From positions 193,769-251,589 of the forward strand of contig MNCI01023303.1 of assembly GCA_015680685.1 (NCBI GenBank): 57,821 nucleotides of DNA, read 5' to 3'. Source of the stretch: Gnetum montanum. Lineage: Eukaryota > Streptophyta > Gnetopsida > Gnetales > Gnetaceae. A program made the translations under genes and the position numbers. Position 1 is the stretch's first letter, and each line of letters begins with the position of its first letter. The notes under the pieces are model-generated. The model had not been told where the DNA came from, searched no databases, and worked only from the letters and a program-made list of their open reading frames with translations. Shown one piece after another: positions 42,000 to 54,789 of the stretch.

Positions 42000-44380
42000 T
42001 CACAGGGATGATGAATCAAAACTACTAGTGCCCTAAGAATTCAAAGTGATGCATACTCATCTAGATAACTTGGTGTCTAATTTCATCTTCATCCTACATT
42101 AGGATGAACAGTTGTGATGGAGAGACATGGATGGCAACGTTGTGTTGTTGCCCAACCGATTTGTTCTTCAGATGTTGCTCCAAACTCTTAAGAGGTTGAT
42201 GATCTAGGATCTTCATGAAGAGTATATTCTGCAAGACCATAACTATCAAGACTACCTTCCTACTAAAACACAATGCAAAAGATATTGGCACTAGGAGAAG
42301 TGCTAGGAAGCTACAAAGGGGAAATAGTTCATTCTTGCTCAACGAAAACGATAATGAGGATCCTTCCTCGAGGAATTCTCAACATGAAGATTCTCCATCC
42401 CTTGAATCCAATGAATGAACTCAAACTTATAGTCCACTATCAACAATCCAAATTTAGGCAAAAGTGGAAGTCAAGGTAGGAACTCGGGTAAGCATCATGA
42501 TGATGACAAATCTAATGATCCAAGCCATGACAAGCAGAGATGATGTGGTAGATACTATGGTGGTGGTAGTCCTTCCCCTTCTTCATCCTCTTCATCTGAT
42601 CTTCTTCTTCCTCCTTTGAATTTGACTAAATCCACAAGGGATGAAACTATGATGGAGGTAAATGGTAGGAAAATAATGATCATAGGCCCCACTATGAATG
42701 AAGGGGTAGTAGAGGATATCATAGGTGTTATCAAAATCATGATAATGAGAAGCCTTGCAACTCAAAGCATGCTAAACATCATAGAGGAAATTAGAATTAC
42801 AACTAGGTATGTGAAAGATAGCAAAATCAAGAGGTTGGATATGAACAATATTCCCAGATTTGATGGGGATATAATTGAGATCCACATAACCATCTTTAAG
42901 CCTTTCACAATGCTTGTGCCTTGTAGAACATTGAAAATGATTAGAAAAAACATAAGCTATTTCCCAGGACACTCACAAAAGAAATAGATAGTTGGTACCA
43001 CTCCTTGGAGCCAAAATCATTTCACAGATGGAGTATGATGCTTGAGCTATTCAATGACAATTATTAGACATACTTTAGAGTGCCCAATTTAAGAAAGAAA
43101 ATCCAAGGCTAATGATAAGGAACAGATCAACCCTTGGACACAGTCATGGGTAGGTATTATTCCATTTTTCATAGATGTCCTAGCTATGGTTATTCTCAGT
43201 GAAAACAGCTTCGCCATATCATATATCAACTCTAATAAGAAATTAGGAGAACCCTTGGGCTCTATGCCAAAGGGAGATTGTCAAAACTTCAAGTCCATCA
43301 GATCTAAAGGCTAATTGAGTATGTTGCAAAAGAAGAAGGTGAGTTAAGAAAATGAGAAAGTGCTAAAGAATATAACTAGGATCCTTCCATCAAAAAAAGG
43401 GAAGTCTAATTCTATGATAGGGAAGGGGAGGTACCACTTGGTGAAGTGGTGCAGTGAAAAACGTTGTCGATTCAAAAATCTATTTCCAAAATTTCGGCTA
43501 AGCTGAACAAAATGTGGGAATCTTTAGATGAAAGATTCCAAACTACTCTAGAAATTGCAAAGGAATCCAAAGAGCAAAGTAGTGATCATGATTGTAGAAG
43601 GAAGAAAACTAAACATGCCTACCAAAGAGGTAAGGAAAAAGCTGCTACAATATACGAGGTTGTGCAATTAGAATCAGATGATGATGGTGGATGTGACATC
43701 TATCAATATGAACATCCTAAGGCATGTTGGCCTATTGTATCACACTTGTAAGAGTCTATGGTGTACACTCTGAATCCTAGGTTAGCAAGAAGGCAAGCAC
43801 CTAGAAGATTGTCTTATCCTCAAGGAAATCCGAGGTAGTTTCACCAACAATAAGATTATTATCCAAGTGGAGCTCCACCACAACCATATGAATAGTACTA
43901 GTAGTGGAAACACCCACAATCATGGGGGATGCCACCACTAAGGTAGCAGTACCCTTATAGGAAACTAGATCTATATGGGTACTATGTTTAGCAACCCATG
44001 TCTCTGTGTGACTCTTCTAGTCATGCTTCTTTTCAGCATCACCACTACCCTCTAGAGTATTACAAAACTCATTCTTCATCTCCTAGAGGAGAGCCCCCAT
44101 TTCATCAATATTGTCCTCATCCTTCCACACACATCCATCCACCGTCAACCCAATCATTGCCTATTCCATCCATGTAAGATGAAATTCCCGCATAGCTATA
44201 ACAACGTAATGCTACTAGGGTTGTTAACCTACAACTAGTTCCTCCATTGAGTGGTTCAGAACCCAGACCCAAAAGAAGATCATTCCTCGAAACTAAGAGC
44301 CCTATAAAGCCCTTACCGACTCATGTGGTTGGTTGCCTTGTGTCTCCTCCATCCTCTGCATCTATTTCCATTGAGAATCC
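42000..44380 (+). pseudogene. Gag of Athila-like element (second plus copy)
   Basis: Same order as 32240-34660: a Ser-rich patch (GGGSPSPSSSSSS near 42.57 kb), then QSMLNIIEEIRITTRYVKDS and LDMNNIPRF, and MIRKNISYFPGHSQKK. A coiled segment SISKISAKLNKMWESLDERF leads to DGGCDIYQYEHPKACWPIVS at 43.70 kb, where the knuckle Cys/His set is CDIY-EHPKAC, one Cys short. A stop follows at 43751, and the Pro/Gln-rich tail is out of frame. Confidence 0.72.
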
Positions 44381-44449
44381 TTCAAACCAAGATTTGCACA
44401 ATCATGTTAACCCACATTATATCTGATTAGATTAAGGCTAGCAAACTTC

Positions 44450-45105
44450 TTTGGAAAAGAGTTGATCCTAGAAGCTCCCTCATATACTTGAAGATTGTTG
44501 AAAATGAGCCATGAAATGATCTTCTTGATTCAAGTTTTGGTGTTAATATGATTCCTCACAAAATGTATAAAGCCTGGAACTTGTCTTCTCTCAAGAAGAG
44601 CAACATTTTCTTTGAATTGGCAAATTAGTCCATCATTATTTCCTTGGGACTAGTGGAGGACATTATGATCACTATCTATGGGTGGTCCTATCCTATCAAT
44701 TTCTTGGTGATCAAGGTTGATAACTACAAGGGGGACTTTTAAATCATTATGGAAAATGCTTGGTTGAGCACTGTTGATGTGCAAATGGGCATTAGAGATC
44801 TTTTCCTAGAAATTTTCAAGAAAAATGCATTTAGAAAAATTAACAAGAAGAGAGTTCCATGCATTACATACAACGATACAAGGTGTAACTATGTGTAGAA
44901 GTTATGGTCTATCAAAAACATATCAATCAAAGCATGTAAATAGTGTGTTGATGAATTTGAAATGTAAAAGTGATTATACATAGTAGCCGCAAAATAAGAG
45001 GGCACCTAGCGGATGACAACTAATCCTAAAAGTAGCATCCTTTTCATTGAACCAACTAAGAGCTTAACATATGATTATGTTAAAGCAATGGATGAACTGG
45101 AGCAA
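44450..45105 (+). pseudogene. Protease and linker, Athila-like, ending at a deletion
   Basis: Text: WSYPINFLVIKVDNYKGDF, ISKK-like KNAFRKINKKRVPCITY, CVDEFEM, LTYDYVKAMDELEQ. At about 45105 the linker phrase MDELEQ is followed at once by YALEKFRHYVLRYK-like RNase H text. Comparison with 35380-36700 shows that about 1.3 kb, including all of RT, is absent. Confidence 0.65.
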
Positions 45106-46610
45106 TGTATGCCTTGGAAAAATTTAGACATTATGTGCTTAGATACAAAGTGTTTTTGTACATTGATCATAGTGTCATTCGCTTCCTTATGAACAAGCCA
45201 ATGGTAAGTCCCCATGTCACACAATGGTTGGTGATCTTATAGGAGTTTGATCTTAAAATGGTAGATCAAAAGGGGACTAAGAATGTGATCATTGATCACT
45301 TATCTTAGTTATGATGGGACAACAAATAGGAGAAGAGCTTAATCTCTAATCAATTATATGATAAACTCCTCTTTTCTGGTGTAATAAATGAACAAGTACC
45401 TGATGAATCTACATGGTATGATGACATCCTCACTAATCTTCTTACTCAGAAGATGCCATAAGACTTGGACCATTGGAAGAAACAATAGTTTCTTTATCAA
45501 GCCAAAAACTTCATGGAAATCAATGGAAATTTTTACAAGGTGTATGTCGATGGCTTGGTTCATTAGTGTGTTCTTGATGTTGATCAATTGCATGTTCTCT
45601 AAAATGTTCACAAGGATCCTTGTGAGGACCACTATGGAAGGAGATGCACGACCATTAAGATCCTAATGGTAGGGTGTTACTGGCCAATAATCTTTAGGGA
45701 TGTTCACCAATTCGTCCATTCTTGTAAATGCTATCAACTAGATGGTGGGGTGACTACTCAAATGAAGGAACATCAATTGTGGATCTCACCACTAAAACTT
45801 TTTAACATTTGGGGCATAGACTTCATGGATCCCATTACATCCATGTCAAATGGAAAGGTGTACATAAGAGTTGTTGTTGATGATTGTACAAAATGGGTAG
45901 AAGTAGTAGCTGTCATTGATTGTACATCTTCCAATCTTGCTTAGTTTGTACAACAAAATGTTATAAATAGGTTTGGAGTGCCATATGCACTAATTTTTGA
46001 TAATGGTACTCATTTTACAAGTGCTTCTTTTTGTAAGCTCATGTAATGCTTGGGTAAGAACATAAACTAAAAACTCCCTACCATCCCCAAGCCAATGATC
46101 AAGTAGAGGTTACAAATACGAAAATCACAAAAATCATAACAAAGATAATTAACAAATATAAGATAGATTGGAGCACAAAACTCAATGTTCCCTTTTGGAC
46201 CTACCACTCCACATGGAAACTCCCTATAGGCTACTTTCCCTATGAGTTGGTGTACAAAAAAGTACCAACTTTTCCAACTCAATCTAAGTTATGTTCACTT
46301 TCAATAGCATGTGACCTTAATCTTAACCTTAACCTAGCATAAAAGAAACAAAAGACTAATCAAAATTAATGTGCTAGATGAGAATATATTGTTGGCCCTA
46401 TCATTGAATTAAGTGCACAAGGCATTCAACAAAAAACGACCATGACCTTTGGATAAGAAAAGTAAAATTTCAACTTGAAGACAAGGTCCTCTACTGGAAC
46501 CCACACATGTAATGAAAAAGACTTAGTTCCAAACATCATGAAAAGGTTCTTATATCATTTACAAAACCTTCTATTTTGGGGCCACATTAATCTACAAACC
46601 TGAGATCCCA
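45106..46610 (+). pseudogene. RNase H tail and integrase, Athila-like
   Basis: After the deletion: CFCTLIIVSF frame for YKVFVYIDHS, then VINEQVPDESTWYDDILTNL. Integrase follows: GCYWPIIFRDVHQFVHSCKC holds zinc-binding Cys, IWGIDFMDPITSMSNGKVYI and VVVDDCTKWVEVVAVID the first Asp region, VPYALIFDNGTHFTSASFCK the second catalytic Asp. The Glu region (near 46.09 kb) is shifted, and YFPYELVYKKVPTF carries the plant Ty3 phrase. It is better preserved than the 37150-38165 copy between 45660 and 45944. Confidence 0.78.
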
Positions 46611-48283
46611 AAAAAAAAAAGCAACTGGTCAACCTGCAACCTAAGTAAGCTAATGTAGGCAACACCCTAATGGATGGAGAACCATGGTCAACTTAGTAAT
46701 GGGGGAGATGATCATCCATGCTAACCATATTAGTAGCTCCTCAATTTTTCTAATTTTCTATTTTACACTTTCTTTTTTTTACATCTGTTTATTTTACACT
46801 TTGTTATTTTTCCAATTTTTTATTTTACAATATCGTTAGTGTGTTTTAACTTTCTTGAACATTTTACTTTATTTTGGTGTGAATTTTTCTTATTTTTAAT
46901 AAAATGCTTTATTGCTAATAGGACATAATGATGTTGTAGTTTTTTGCTAATTGTGGTTTGTACTTAATGTTTTTGATTGCTAATGTCTAGTTTCTATTTT
47001 TGAATTTTGATGACTAATGACTAAGACAAAGTTTCTTTTTCATGGAATAGGCAGTGAGTCCACATCATCCACCCATCCACCAACTCTATGGTCTTACTAT
47101 TTTTGGAAGTATGAGGTCCCTTTTTCATTAATAAAAATTTAACAAACTTGTGACCTTGGTAATTTTCAAACTTGGGAAAGATTTAAAGGTTTGAAAGGGT
47201 GTGACTTCAAGGGGATTCAATACTCTGTATGCCTTTCTAATTACTTAAGTTCAATTGTGTTTTTATGGATTTCTTACCATTTTGTGTCAACCAATAATAG
47301 GAAGTTAATAAGTCTTTTCATGGTGTGGTTCCCATCCAAAAATCTATAAGAATATAAAATTAAAAAAAAAACATGATGAAAATTCAAAGCACAATCTTTA
47401 TGCAACATAATGGACTACAGGCATTGGTTATAGGACTAGAAAGACATGTTACCCATGCCTGAAGGTTCCCTCTAACTAAGGCCCTATCTCACTTCCTATT
47501 TCACTTTTCTTCTCTAATAAGAAATTGTGATTGATCTATGGGAGCATTCTTGTGTCTCAAGGGAGTGGTCTAGTCGTAGAGTGATGATCAAAAGTCACTG
47601 AAAGTGATTGGTTTTAATCTGAATTAAGGATGAACTTTATCGAGTTATAAGATTCATAAGGAACTTCATGTAATCGAAATTTGGAATTCCATCTCACATT
47701 CTTTATCATCCATCAATGCTTTCCATCATTCACCTCACTACCAATTTCCATGTCTTATTCAATGTCTTAGTTTGATGTGTTAAAATTCTTAGGTAGATTC
47801 TTCTGAATTTGATACTTAACTTTTCATAATCATTAATCCACTATGGAATCAATGAACTCCTTAGTTGAGGTTATGCAAGGGCACAAAAGGCATGAGCCTA
47901 CTATAGTAAGAACCCACTTGCATATCTCTTGATTAGGATAGTTAAGTTTCTATCTTTAGGCATTTTAGTGATCAAATCTTTCATGTGCTCCATCAGTTGC
48001 ATCCAACTATGCACTCCTTAAGGAATTTTATCCAATAAAATTTCATTCTCCCATAATTCTTTGATTTTTGTGAATTCCCAAACCCTCTTCTAAGGTTTTC
48101 ATCAAGTTCACAACTTTTCTAGCTCTCTATGGACCCCAATTTCATAAGAAAATTCCTTGTATTTCTCCAAATTTCTAAAGTAAAAAATTTTGTGGACCAA
48201 CTTCATCAACAAGACCTTGTATATTCATCCCCTCCATCAATGAAATCCCATCAAAGGGACCTTATCTACATAAGGTAAAAAGC
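46611..48283. other. Spacer between pol and ORF3
   Basis: AT-rich, with no readable domain. It contains T/C-rich runs (46760-46830) and ends in a TATA region at 48284. The spacer position equals 54790-56730 in the inverted element, but I could not align them by eye. Confidence 0.35.
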
Positions 48284-48292
48284 CTATAAATA
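48258..48292 (+). promoter_or_regulatory. Probable ORF3 promoter, second plus copy
   Basis: The inverted repeat CCTTATCTACATAAGG (48260-48275) lies directly before CTATAAATA (48284-48292). ORF3 homology starts about 600 bp downstream. The palindrome-then-TATA layout also occurs before ORF3 of the inverted element (55259-55371) and in the LTRs at 70-114 and 51761-51805. Function is inferred. Confidence 0.45.
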
Positions 48293-48899
48293 TGCATGAA
48301 CACTTAAGAATTTTTCACATTTACTCATAAACAAAGGGGAAGTTTGTGAATTTTTCAATGTCCAAAAGCTTCCAAAAGCCATATCTTCCTAATTGTTTGT
48401 TTGATTCATTCCATTATTTAACCCTGTAGGTACTGGAAATAAGCTCTTTGTCATGGGGGCCACAAACCTTAAGTTTTTGACAAAAATGTTTTTGGAAAAA
48501 TTTCTAACTCCCACAAAGTTTAACAATGAAATCAACATTAAAACATCAAATTATAAGAGTTAAACTCTTCCAAAAAGCTTTGGTAACATTCTAAGTTAAA
48601 AATCATCAAAATAATAATAAAATAATCAATCTACCATGGTACAAACTTAGCCTAAGGCAACCACACAATGAGAAAGGTAATTAAATGTTATAAGATACAA
48701 ATTAAATGCTAATCCTTGATTATGTTTTGACCATAGATTGCACCTAAAGGAAAGCACACATAGGGAGGACCATTCCAACCGAGGAATAAACAACCAAAAC
48801 TAGGAAGAAACCAAGAATAACCCCATGAACAAGTAGAGACCCATGCAACATGACCTCTTTGGGAGGAGCCTAAAGTGGAATTTATTTGACAGATTCTTG

Positions 48900-51037
48900 A
48901 AGAAGTTACTATAACAAAATAGTCTCACTAGGATAAGGCACTTGAACCCAAACCAAACCTAGAGGTTAGCTTGATGAAATCTTACCTCAGGTAGATCATG
49001 AACAAGGAGGTCTAGAAATTGGTACTCCAAGAGTTAAACTATAGACCTTTCTTGGAGTTTACACTTCTAGAAGTTAAGACTCAACTACAAAAACTCTCCC
49101 ATGTGGCCCACAATTACTTCCAATGTGAAGTGGTACATGGAAGAGACATACCTATTCTAGAATAATTAGTAGGCCACTTCAACAGTCAAAATCAAGAACA
49201 TCTCAGTGTCCTACTCAATAAAAGCTATTACAAAGGCCCATGAATTACCAAAACCAAGGGCAAACATTGTTGAAATGACCATTCAGGTAGGCCCTAACAT
49301 CAAGAAAGAATGGACATAGCGGTGTTATGAAGTCGACCATTATAAGTTTGGTGTACTCACCATGGAAGAACACACATATTTTAAGATTATAGCCTTTCAC
49401 CTCAATCCAACAACAAGGTCAAGTAAGATCATAGCCTTCTCCACTCATGCATGTGCTACTCTAAGCAATAGATTCTCGATCAATATTTCATAGCTTATCC
49501 ATCTTGAGATAGATAAGAAGTTTAAAGAAAATGAATGTGAAAGGAAGACATCCCCTTCCCATGCCTTATCTAAAAATTATGCAAGAGGGAAGGCATAACC
49601 CACTACACAAATGACATTGTCCAATGTGCTTTGTCCACTTCCTAGGTAGAGATGATGAAGGATAGGGTGCCTGCTAAAGTCATCCAAGAAAGGAAACAAT
49701 GACCACCACCCACTCACAAAACCATGTCGAAGGCCTATGCTACTCTAAAGCACATGCACGAGATCCAAGAGCAGTAAGTAGAAATGAGTGGTGGTGATCC
49801 ATCTATGTATTGCGCAACAATGAGTCACCTCAATGAAGTGACTCAAACAATCAGCTAGATGGACGGAGGTGAGCCAATTTTCTCAGCCCAAAGAACATAG
49901 TTGTTCACAAGATGAAATCTTAACACTCGAGAGATAACGGTATCTCTCTCAAAATACCATAAATTCCCAGAAATCTTTTGGAATGCTACTACTTTTTTGA
50001 TGCATTTGAAGGAGGATGAGGGGGCAACTATCTTGGTGATGCATCATCATGGGTAGGAGAGAGTAGTAGAAGTAGTTGTAGATAGAATTTTTGAGGCACT
50101 TAATGCACCTACAATGTTTATAACAAACATTTTTGTACTTAGAGATGTGTAGACATTCATAGGAATCATTAGTAACAAATTAAGTGTAGCCTAGCATGAG
50201 AACTTGTTGAATCAACTAGCAGGAACTAGGCAGCGAATTTTAGATGTCTTTGACCTTTTAAACACAATCATTGTAACCTAGTTGAAGATACTAGAAGTAA
50301 GGTGCAAGTGCATCATATTGGAGGAGCAACTTGAAATAGCCCAAGCACAAAACCAACACTTGGCTATAGAGGTTGATGAATTGAGAGCCCGTCTTACCAA
50401 TCCCATGTTTTTCAACGTTTCACTAACAGGGGATGAAGCCTTCAAGTAGCTTGAAGACAAGCTCAAAAGGGTTGAGAACGAGAAGGAAATAGTCATCTTT
50501 GACCAATCTGTGGCCAATGCCAAAACGTACACCATTTAGAAGGACATGGTTTAGACGTGTCATGAGAATGCAAGTTTGACTATAGAAAATCATCACCTAT
50601 GCAATGTTAATGTGTAGAAGTAACAGATGCAAGATTTTATTCATCAACAACAAAGGAAGCTATCAAGAGTAAATAATGACTTGAGGAGATTGGTAGTAAA
50701 AATTAAAACCTCTCCATGGTGGAGGTTCGAGCCCTTTGCCAAAAATCTATGATAGAGATAGTCATTGTAGAAAACAAGGCTATCAAATTGAGAGAGTCAA
50801 GAACCATTATAGAGATGAAGTTGGTCTACAAAAATAAATTAATAAAAAATACATCTAGATAAAAAAGGTAAAAGTTAATGAGGCATTCTGATAGCTCAAG
50901 GAAGGCGGTGATGTCTAGCATCCTATCTTTGATGGGCTTAATAACTACAACAAAGTGAAGATCTGCATGAAAGAGTAGTAGATTGAGGAGATGACTAAGT
51001 ACATGGAGCTTACCAATCTCTATTATGCAAACCTAGT
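48900..51037 (+). pseudogene. ORF3: putative plant transposon protein with coiled coil (truncated)
   Basis: Homologous to 52013-54789 in reverse. Shared text includes NIVEMTIQVGPNIKKEWT, MEEHTYFKIIAFHLNPTTRS, IIAFSTHACATLSNRFSINI, then the coiled part IILEEQLEIAQAQNQHLAIE and VDELRARLTNPMFF, and the phrase MELTNLYYANL-like at 51005-51036. Stops are frequent. The C-terminal quarter is cut away by the LTR that starts at 51038. The globular region resembles PF20167-type ORFs of plant retroelements, found after pol where other elements carry env-like genes. No signal peptide or membrane segment is visible, so an envelope role is unlikely. Confidence 0.6.
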
Positions 51038-51834
51038 TGATGCGTGGTGAGATACCACTACCTTCAACCATACAAATACGAGCATTTTCACATGCGATCC
51101 AATCCAACTCTGCTGACGGACTAGTTGTGGCACCTAGACAGTTATCCTTAGGTTGCAGTTCATTGTCTTCCCACCTAGACTAGAATTAGCTTAGTCACGT
51201 ATGGTTTAGTCCAAAGTGAGGTATATGATGTGTTCCTAATCTAATGCTACTCCTAAAGGCAATGAAAAGTAATATTAACTAAGCTAGGAGGGAAGGGTAA
51301 GAGAAAATCTAATCTACCCTAAGTGAGATGAGCATCAATTCCTTGATTATCCATACACACCTTGGACTTTGTGCATGAATACCACTGGGATTACCAAGTG
51401 CAGATCCTAGGTATGCTACTGGGTTACCAAGTAGTCACACCTAAATGCTCGTAATCAAATCGTACTCATTCCACATTCTAACGTGAGTTTAAGGGTGAGA
51501 GAATATTAACTAGGAAAGTAATAAATAATAATTAATTAAATAAATAACAAAGTGAATGCTGCAATGATGAACTAATCTTGATCTTTATTGCTAGTCATGT
51601 GCATGTCCAAGTACGTCACACTTGAATAAAGGATGCCATACAATTACATTCACCACATTGTGGGCACACACTGGAAAATATTCTAACTCTGGAGGGATCA
51701 AACTACTAGAGTCTAACTACAATCTAACTCTATATTGTGAAACAAGTGAGAGCGACCTCTTATTTATAGAACTAGCAGTGGGCTGTGATATCACGTACGT
51801 GATATTGCGGCCCATGCAATATCACATCCCATCA
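51038..51834 (-). repeat. 3' LTR of the inverted Athila-like element, 797 bp
   Basis: On plus it starts TGATGCGTGG and ends CACATCCCATCA, i.e. TGATG...CATCA termini. The minus-strand TATA is at 51761-51770 (TCTATAAATA), and an 18-bp perfect palindrome ATATCACGTACGTGATAT lies at 51788-51805. GGTTACCAAGTAG and CTAACGTGAG-type landmarks match 58-671 in reverse. The U3 is the same subfamily as 58-671. Confidence 0.85.
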
Positions 51835-52012
51835 TACCTCCATGACTGAATAAAAACTCGTCCTCGACTTACAGTGATACACAGTGGATAGGTATGAGAT
51901 TATTAGATGGAAAAAGAAATGGGATGATGCCACAATGTGGGAAGAAAACAAAATAAATACACAACACACAGAATATGCTACAACTAAAAAAATTTGGAAC
52001 TCATGTAGTTCC

Positions 52013-54789
52013 TAGTGGTAATGGCTCCTTCATCGGTGCCTTCCCTTTGTCTTGTGCTCTAGGCTTTAGGGATTGATGGCATTGAAGTATGGTGTGGATC
52101 TTCTCCTCTTTAGTCTAAGGGTCTTGTGCCATCCATGCTAATGTTCCAATGTTTGATAAAGTTGGCACCTCCCATGGACAGGGTAGTTGTAGGAACATTT
52201 GGTTGGCCTTGACATACCAAGCCACGAACATCCATCATTCCTCCTCATAGGCTCTGGCTTTGTTCTTGTATTCGTGAAGGTCCATTAGCCATTGAGCTAA
52301 GTCAATTGCGACATCTTTCTATCCCTAGTAGCTGGCTTTTAACTCAAGTTTAGAATTTGCGACATCCAATTTTTCCAACAGCTTCTTATGTTATGCAAAT
52401 TCTACTTCGTATACGATGTGGGTGGTTGCTACCTGCTACTTGAGCTCTGACCTCAAGTGCCCTGCTATTAACATGGCAAGGTTGGCATATCTTAGGTTTG
52501 CCAACTCCATATACTTTGTCAAGTCCTGAATCTACAAGTCCTGGTTCTTAACTTCTGCTTAGTGAGTGAAGGCGTATGTGTCCAATATGGCTTGTCAATC
52601 AGTGTGTTTAGCACTGATAGCATTGATTTGAGCCTTGGCCATATGGATCTCCTTTTCAAGGATCCATTTATACATCCCCAACTAATCGTAGAAGTGATCC
52701 TTCAGCTTCTCATGTCATTTAGCCTTGTTCTGCCACGTTCTTATCTCAATTGCTGACTTTTTATGAATGACACGTACCTCCTCCATTGAGAGGGTTCGAT
52801 TTTCTCTGGCTAAATAACTCATGTCTCGGTTGACTTGGATGAATTATTCTTGTAATTGATGAAAGTATTCATCAAGAATATTATTTTGCTTTTCTACAGT
52901 GGTCAACTGAAGATTGTCTGCAACCAGCTACTTTTTTTCTTCCTGTAAGGCCTTGAGTGCCTTAAGATGCGCATGGGTTTGTGCCTATGCTACAGAGGCA
53001 TCTCAAACAACCTTCTCTTTCTCATCAGCCACCCTTTTATTCTCCTCTATTAATTTGGTTAGCTGCTCGGTTCTAAAATTTTCTAGCTAGTCTATGGGAA
53101 CAAATTATAGAGGGTCTCGTTGTGCTGCTTGTAAGGCCATGAGCTACTCTTGTAGTTTCTGCACTTTAGCTTTAGCATGCTCAACCCTTATCTTTATTAA
53201 GACTAGCTTTTCCTTTGTGGAAATGAGGTCTGACTGAATTACTGTAGCATCTTGAGGGATGTCAAACAGGGATGTCATTACTTGTCTTGTTTGAAGCAAT
53301 TAATTAAGTGCATCCTCATGTTCTGCAAGAGTCATTGGGGTTTTGGCCAAAGTTTGAGCATCTTGTGCTCCTGAGAGATCTACCGATGGCACAATAGATA
53401 CGTTGAAGAATTCTTTGATGTGGTCAGTAACCACTTCTACAGCTCTCGTAGCATTCTGGTGTTGCATGACCATCACAGTGGCCCCTTCATCAATCTCTAA
53501 CTGCACCTGAAAAAATGCTGTGTTTCCTGAGATTTGTTGTGACCATCTACTTTTTCCTCCTCCTGTTTGAATGGATACTCCCCCCCTTGTGAAATCTAAT
53601 GAAACCGTAGGTTGAATGGCATCATCGATGACGCGGAAGAGGTTTGTGTCATCATCAATTCCCCAACTGACTATCTCAGCAATGGCCCTAAGATGGCTCA
53701 TTGACAGTCTGTAATCTTGCAATGATGGTAGTTGATCCTGGCCTGTGCTAGGCCCTACTTCTTTTTGTTAGCTAGGACTCATGGCTGGAGGTTGACTGGG
53801 TCCTGCAAGTTGAGTTGCAGTTGATCTAGCCATCTATTATTCTTCTTATTCAGGTCCCAACTCTTTGCTAGTGCTTTTCCTTACAGCTGGCGCCTTTAGT
53901 AATTTAGCATATGAAGTAGTCTAGGCTTTTTGGAGGACGTCATTGGTGTATCCTCGAATACCAACATGTTAGCATAGCTTTCTGATAAGATAAGGGAAAG
54001 GTAGCGCCATCTTCCCTATCTTCTGTTCCTCAAACCACCTTAGGATCTTCGTCAAATATAGATGGGGTAGGTTAGCGTTAACCTTTCCCATCAATACTGC
54101 ACATCCTCTAGCCACATATGTTGATATCCTTTTTAAGCCCTTTGTGGGGAAGAGGTGATATGTCCCAATTTTAAAGTAAACTCTCTCTTTTGTTGTCAAT
54201 TCACTAAATGCTTTATCTCTGCCATAAGCCTTCTCCAACCAATCCTTTCGCATATCAGGGTCTAAACAGGTGGATAACTGAGCAACCTAGGGCCATGTAT
54301 TCAGAAGGTTTAACACTTCCAAAATGGCCTATGTAGAGAAGTCAATTTTCATACCACAGATATTAACAGTGGTGCCTTTCTCCCTATTGTGCCAAAATTG
54401 GTACATCTCTCCTTGGTACTAGGCACTACTTTCAAAGAGGATAGGCCATAAGGGGGACCCTTTGAGGTGATCCCTAATAGCCTCAAGAGTGAACTTTGTG
54501 AATGATTTGAAGTGCAATTCCACAATCACTACAACAAATGTGGACTTCTCATGGATAGCTTGAACACAATCTTGGGGCAACGTGAGTTGTTGTCCTAGTT
54601 CAGGTGCTACAGCAACTCCTCCTTCTACCTGCCTGGACCATTTGGTAGGAGGTTCATCTTGATGAATGCTAAATCATTGCTTCTTCTATTTTGCATGTTG
54701 TCTGGCAAGACCTTGTCTTCCACCTCTCTGAGATCGTTTCTTTCCACCTTGAGCAAGACCCTCCTATTATCCACATTCCGGGGGCATCT
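52013..54789 (-). pseudogene. ORF3: putative plant transposon protein with long coiled coil
   Basis: The reading starts after an intron-like acceptor (TGATTGCAG, then ATG at 54789) and ends near KGKAPMKEPLPLGTT at 52013. The N-terminal globular region includes VQAIHEKSTFVVVIVELHFK, RKDWLEKAYGRDKAF, KERVYFKIGTYHLFPTKGLK and KMALPFPYLIRKLCQHVGI, in the order and style of PF20167 ORFs. A middle segment (53300-53722, LSMSHLRAIAEIVSWGIDDD) is open for 140 residues. The last 1.2 kb is a long coiled coil (KEKLVLIKIRVEHAKAKVQK, LVADNLQLTTVEKQNN, YMELANLRYANLAMLI). Frame is nearly constant over 52013-53300, and the stops there are mostly TAG/TAA where Gln would sit. It is sense to the element. Function unknown. 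Confidence 0.65.

Larger units (their letters stand above)
41150..51037 (+). mobile_element. Athila-like element with ORF3, RT deleted, cut by a later insertion
   Basis: Order: LTR (5' end lost), primer-binding site, gag, protease and linker, then a direct jump to RNase H and integrase, spacer, and ORF3. It ends at 51037, where the 3' LTR of an inverted element starts. The matching copy at 31302-38503 supplies the missing RT for comparison. It is the only copy here that shows integrase and ORF3 in one element, fixing ORF3's place after pol. Confidence 0.75.

Noticed and set aside
46600-46840. tRNA or small RNA gene in the spacer after integrase
   Set aside because: No cloverleaf, box A/B pair or snoRNA motif could be seen; the sequence is AT-rich with homopolymer runs.
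52013-54789. Envelope protein for ORF3
   Set aside because: The position after pol is env-like, but no signal peptide, transmembrane segment or cysteine-rich surface domain can be seen, and a long coiled coil dominates.
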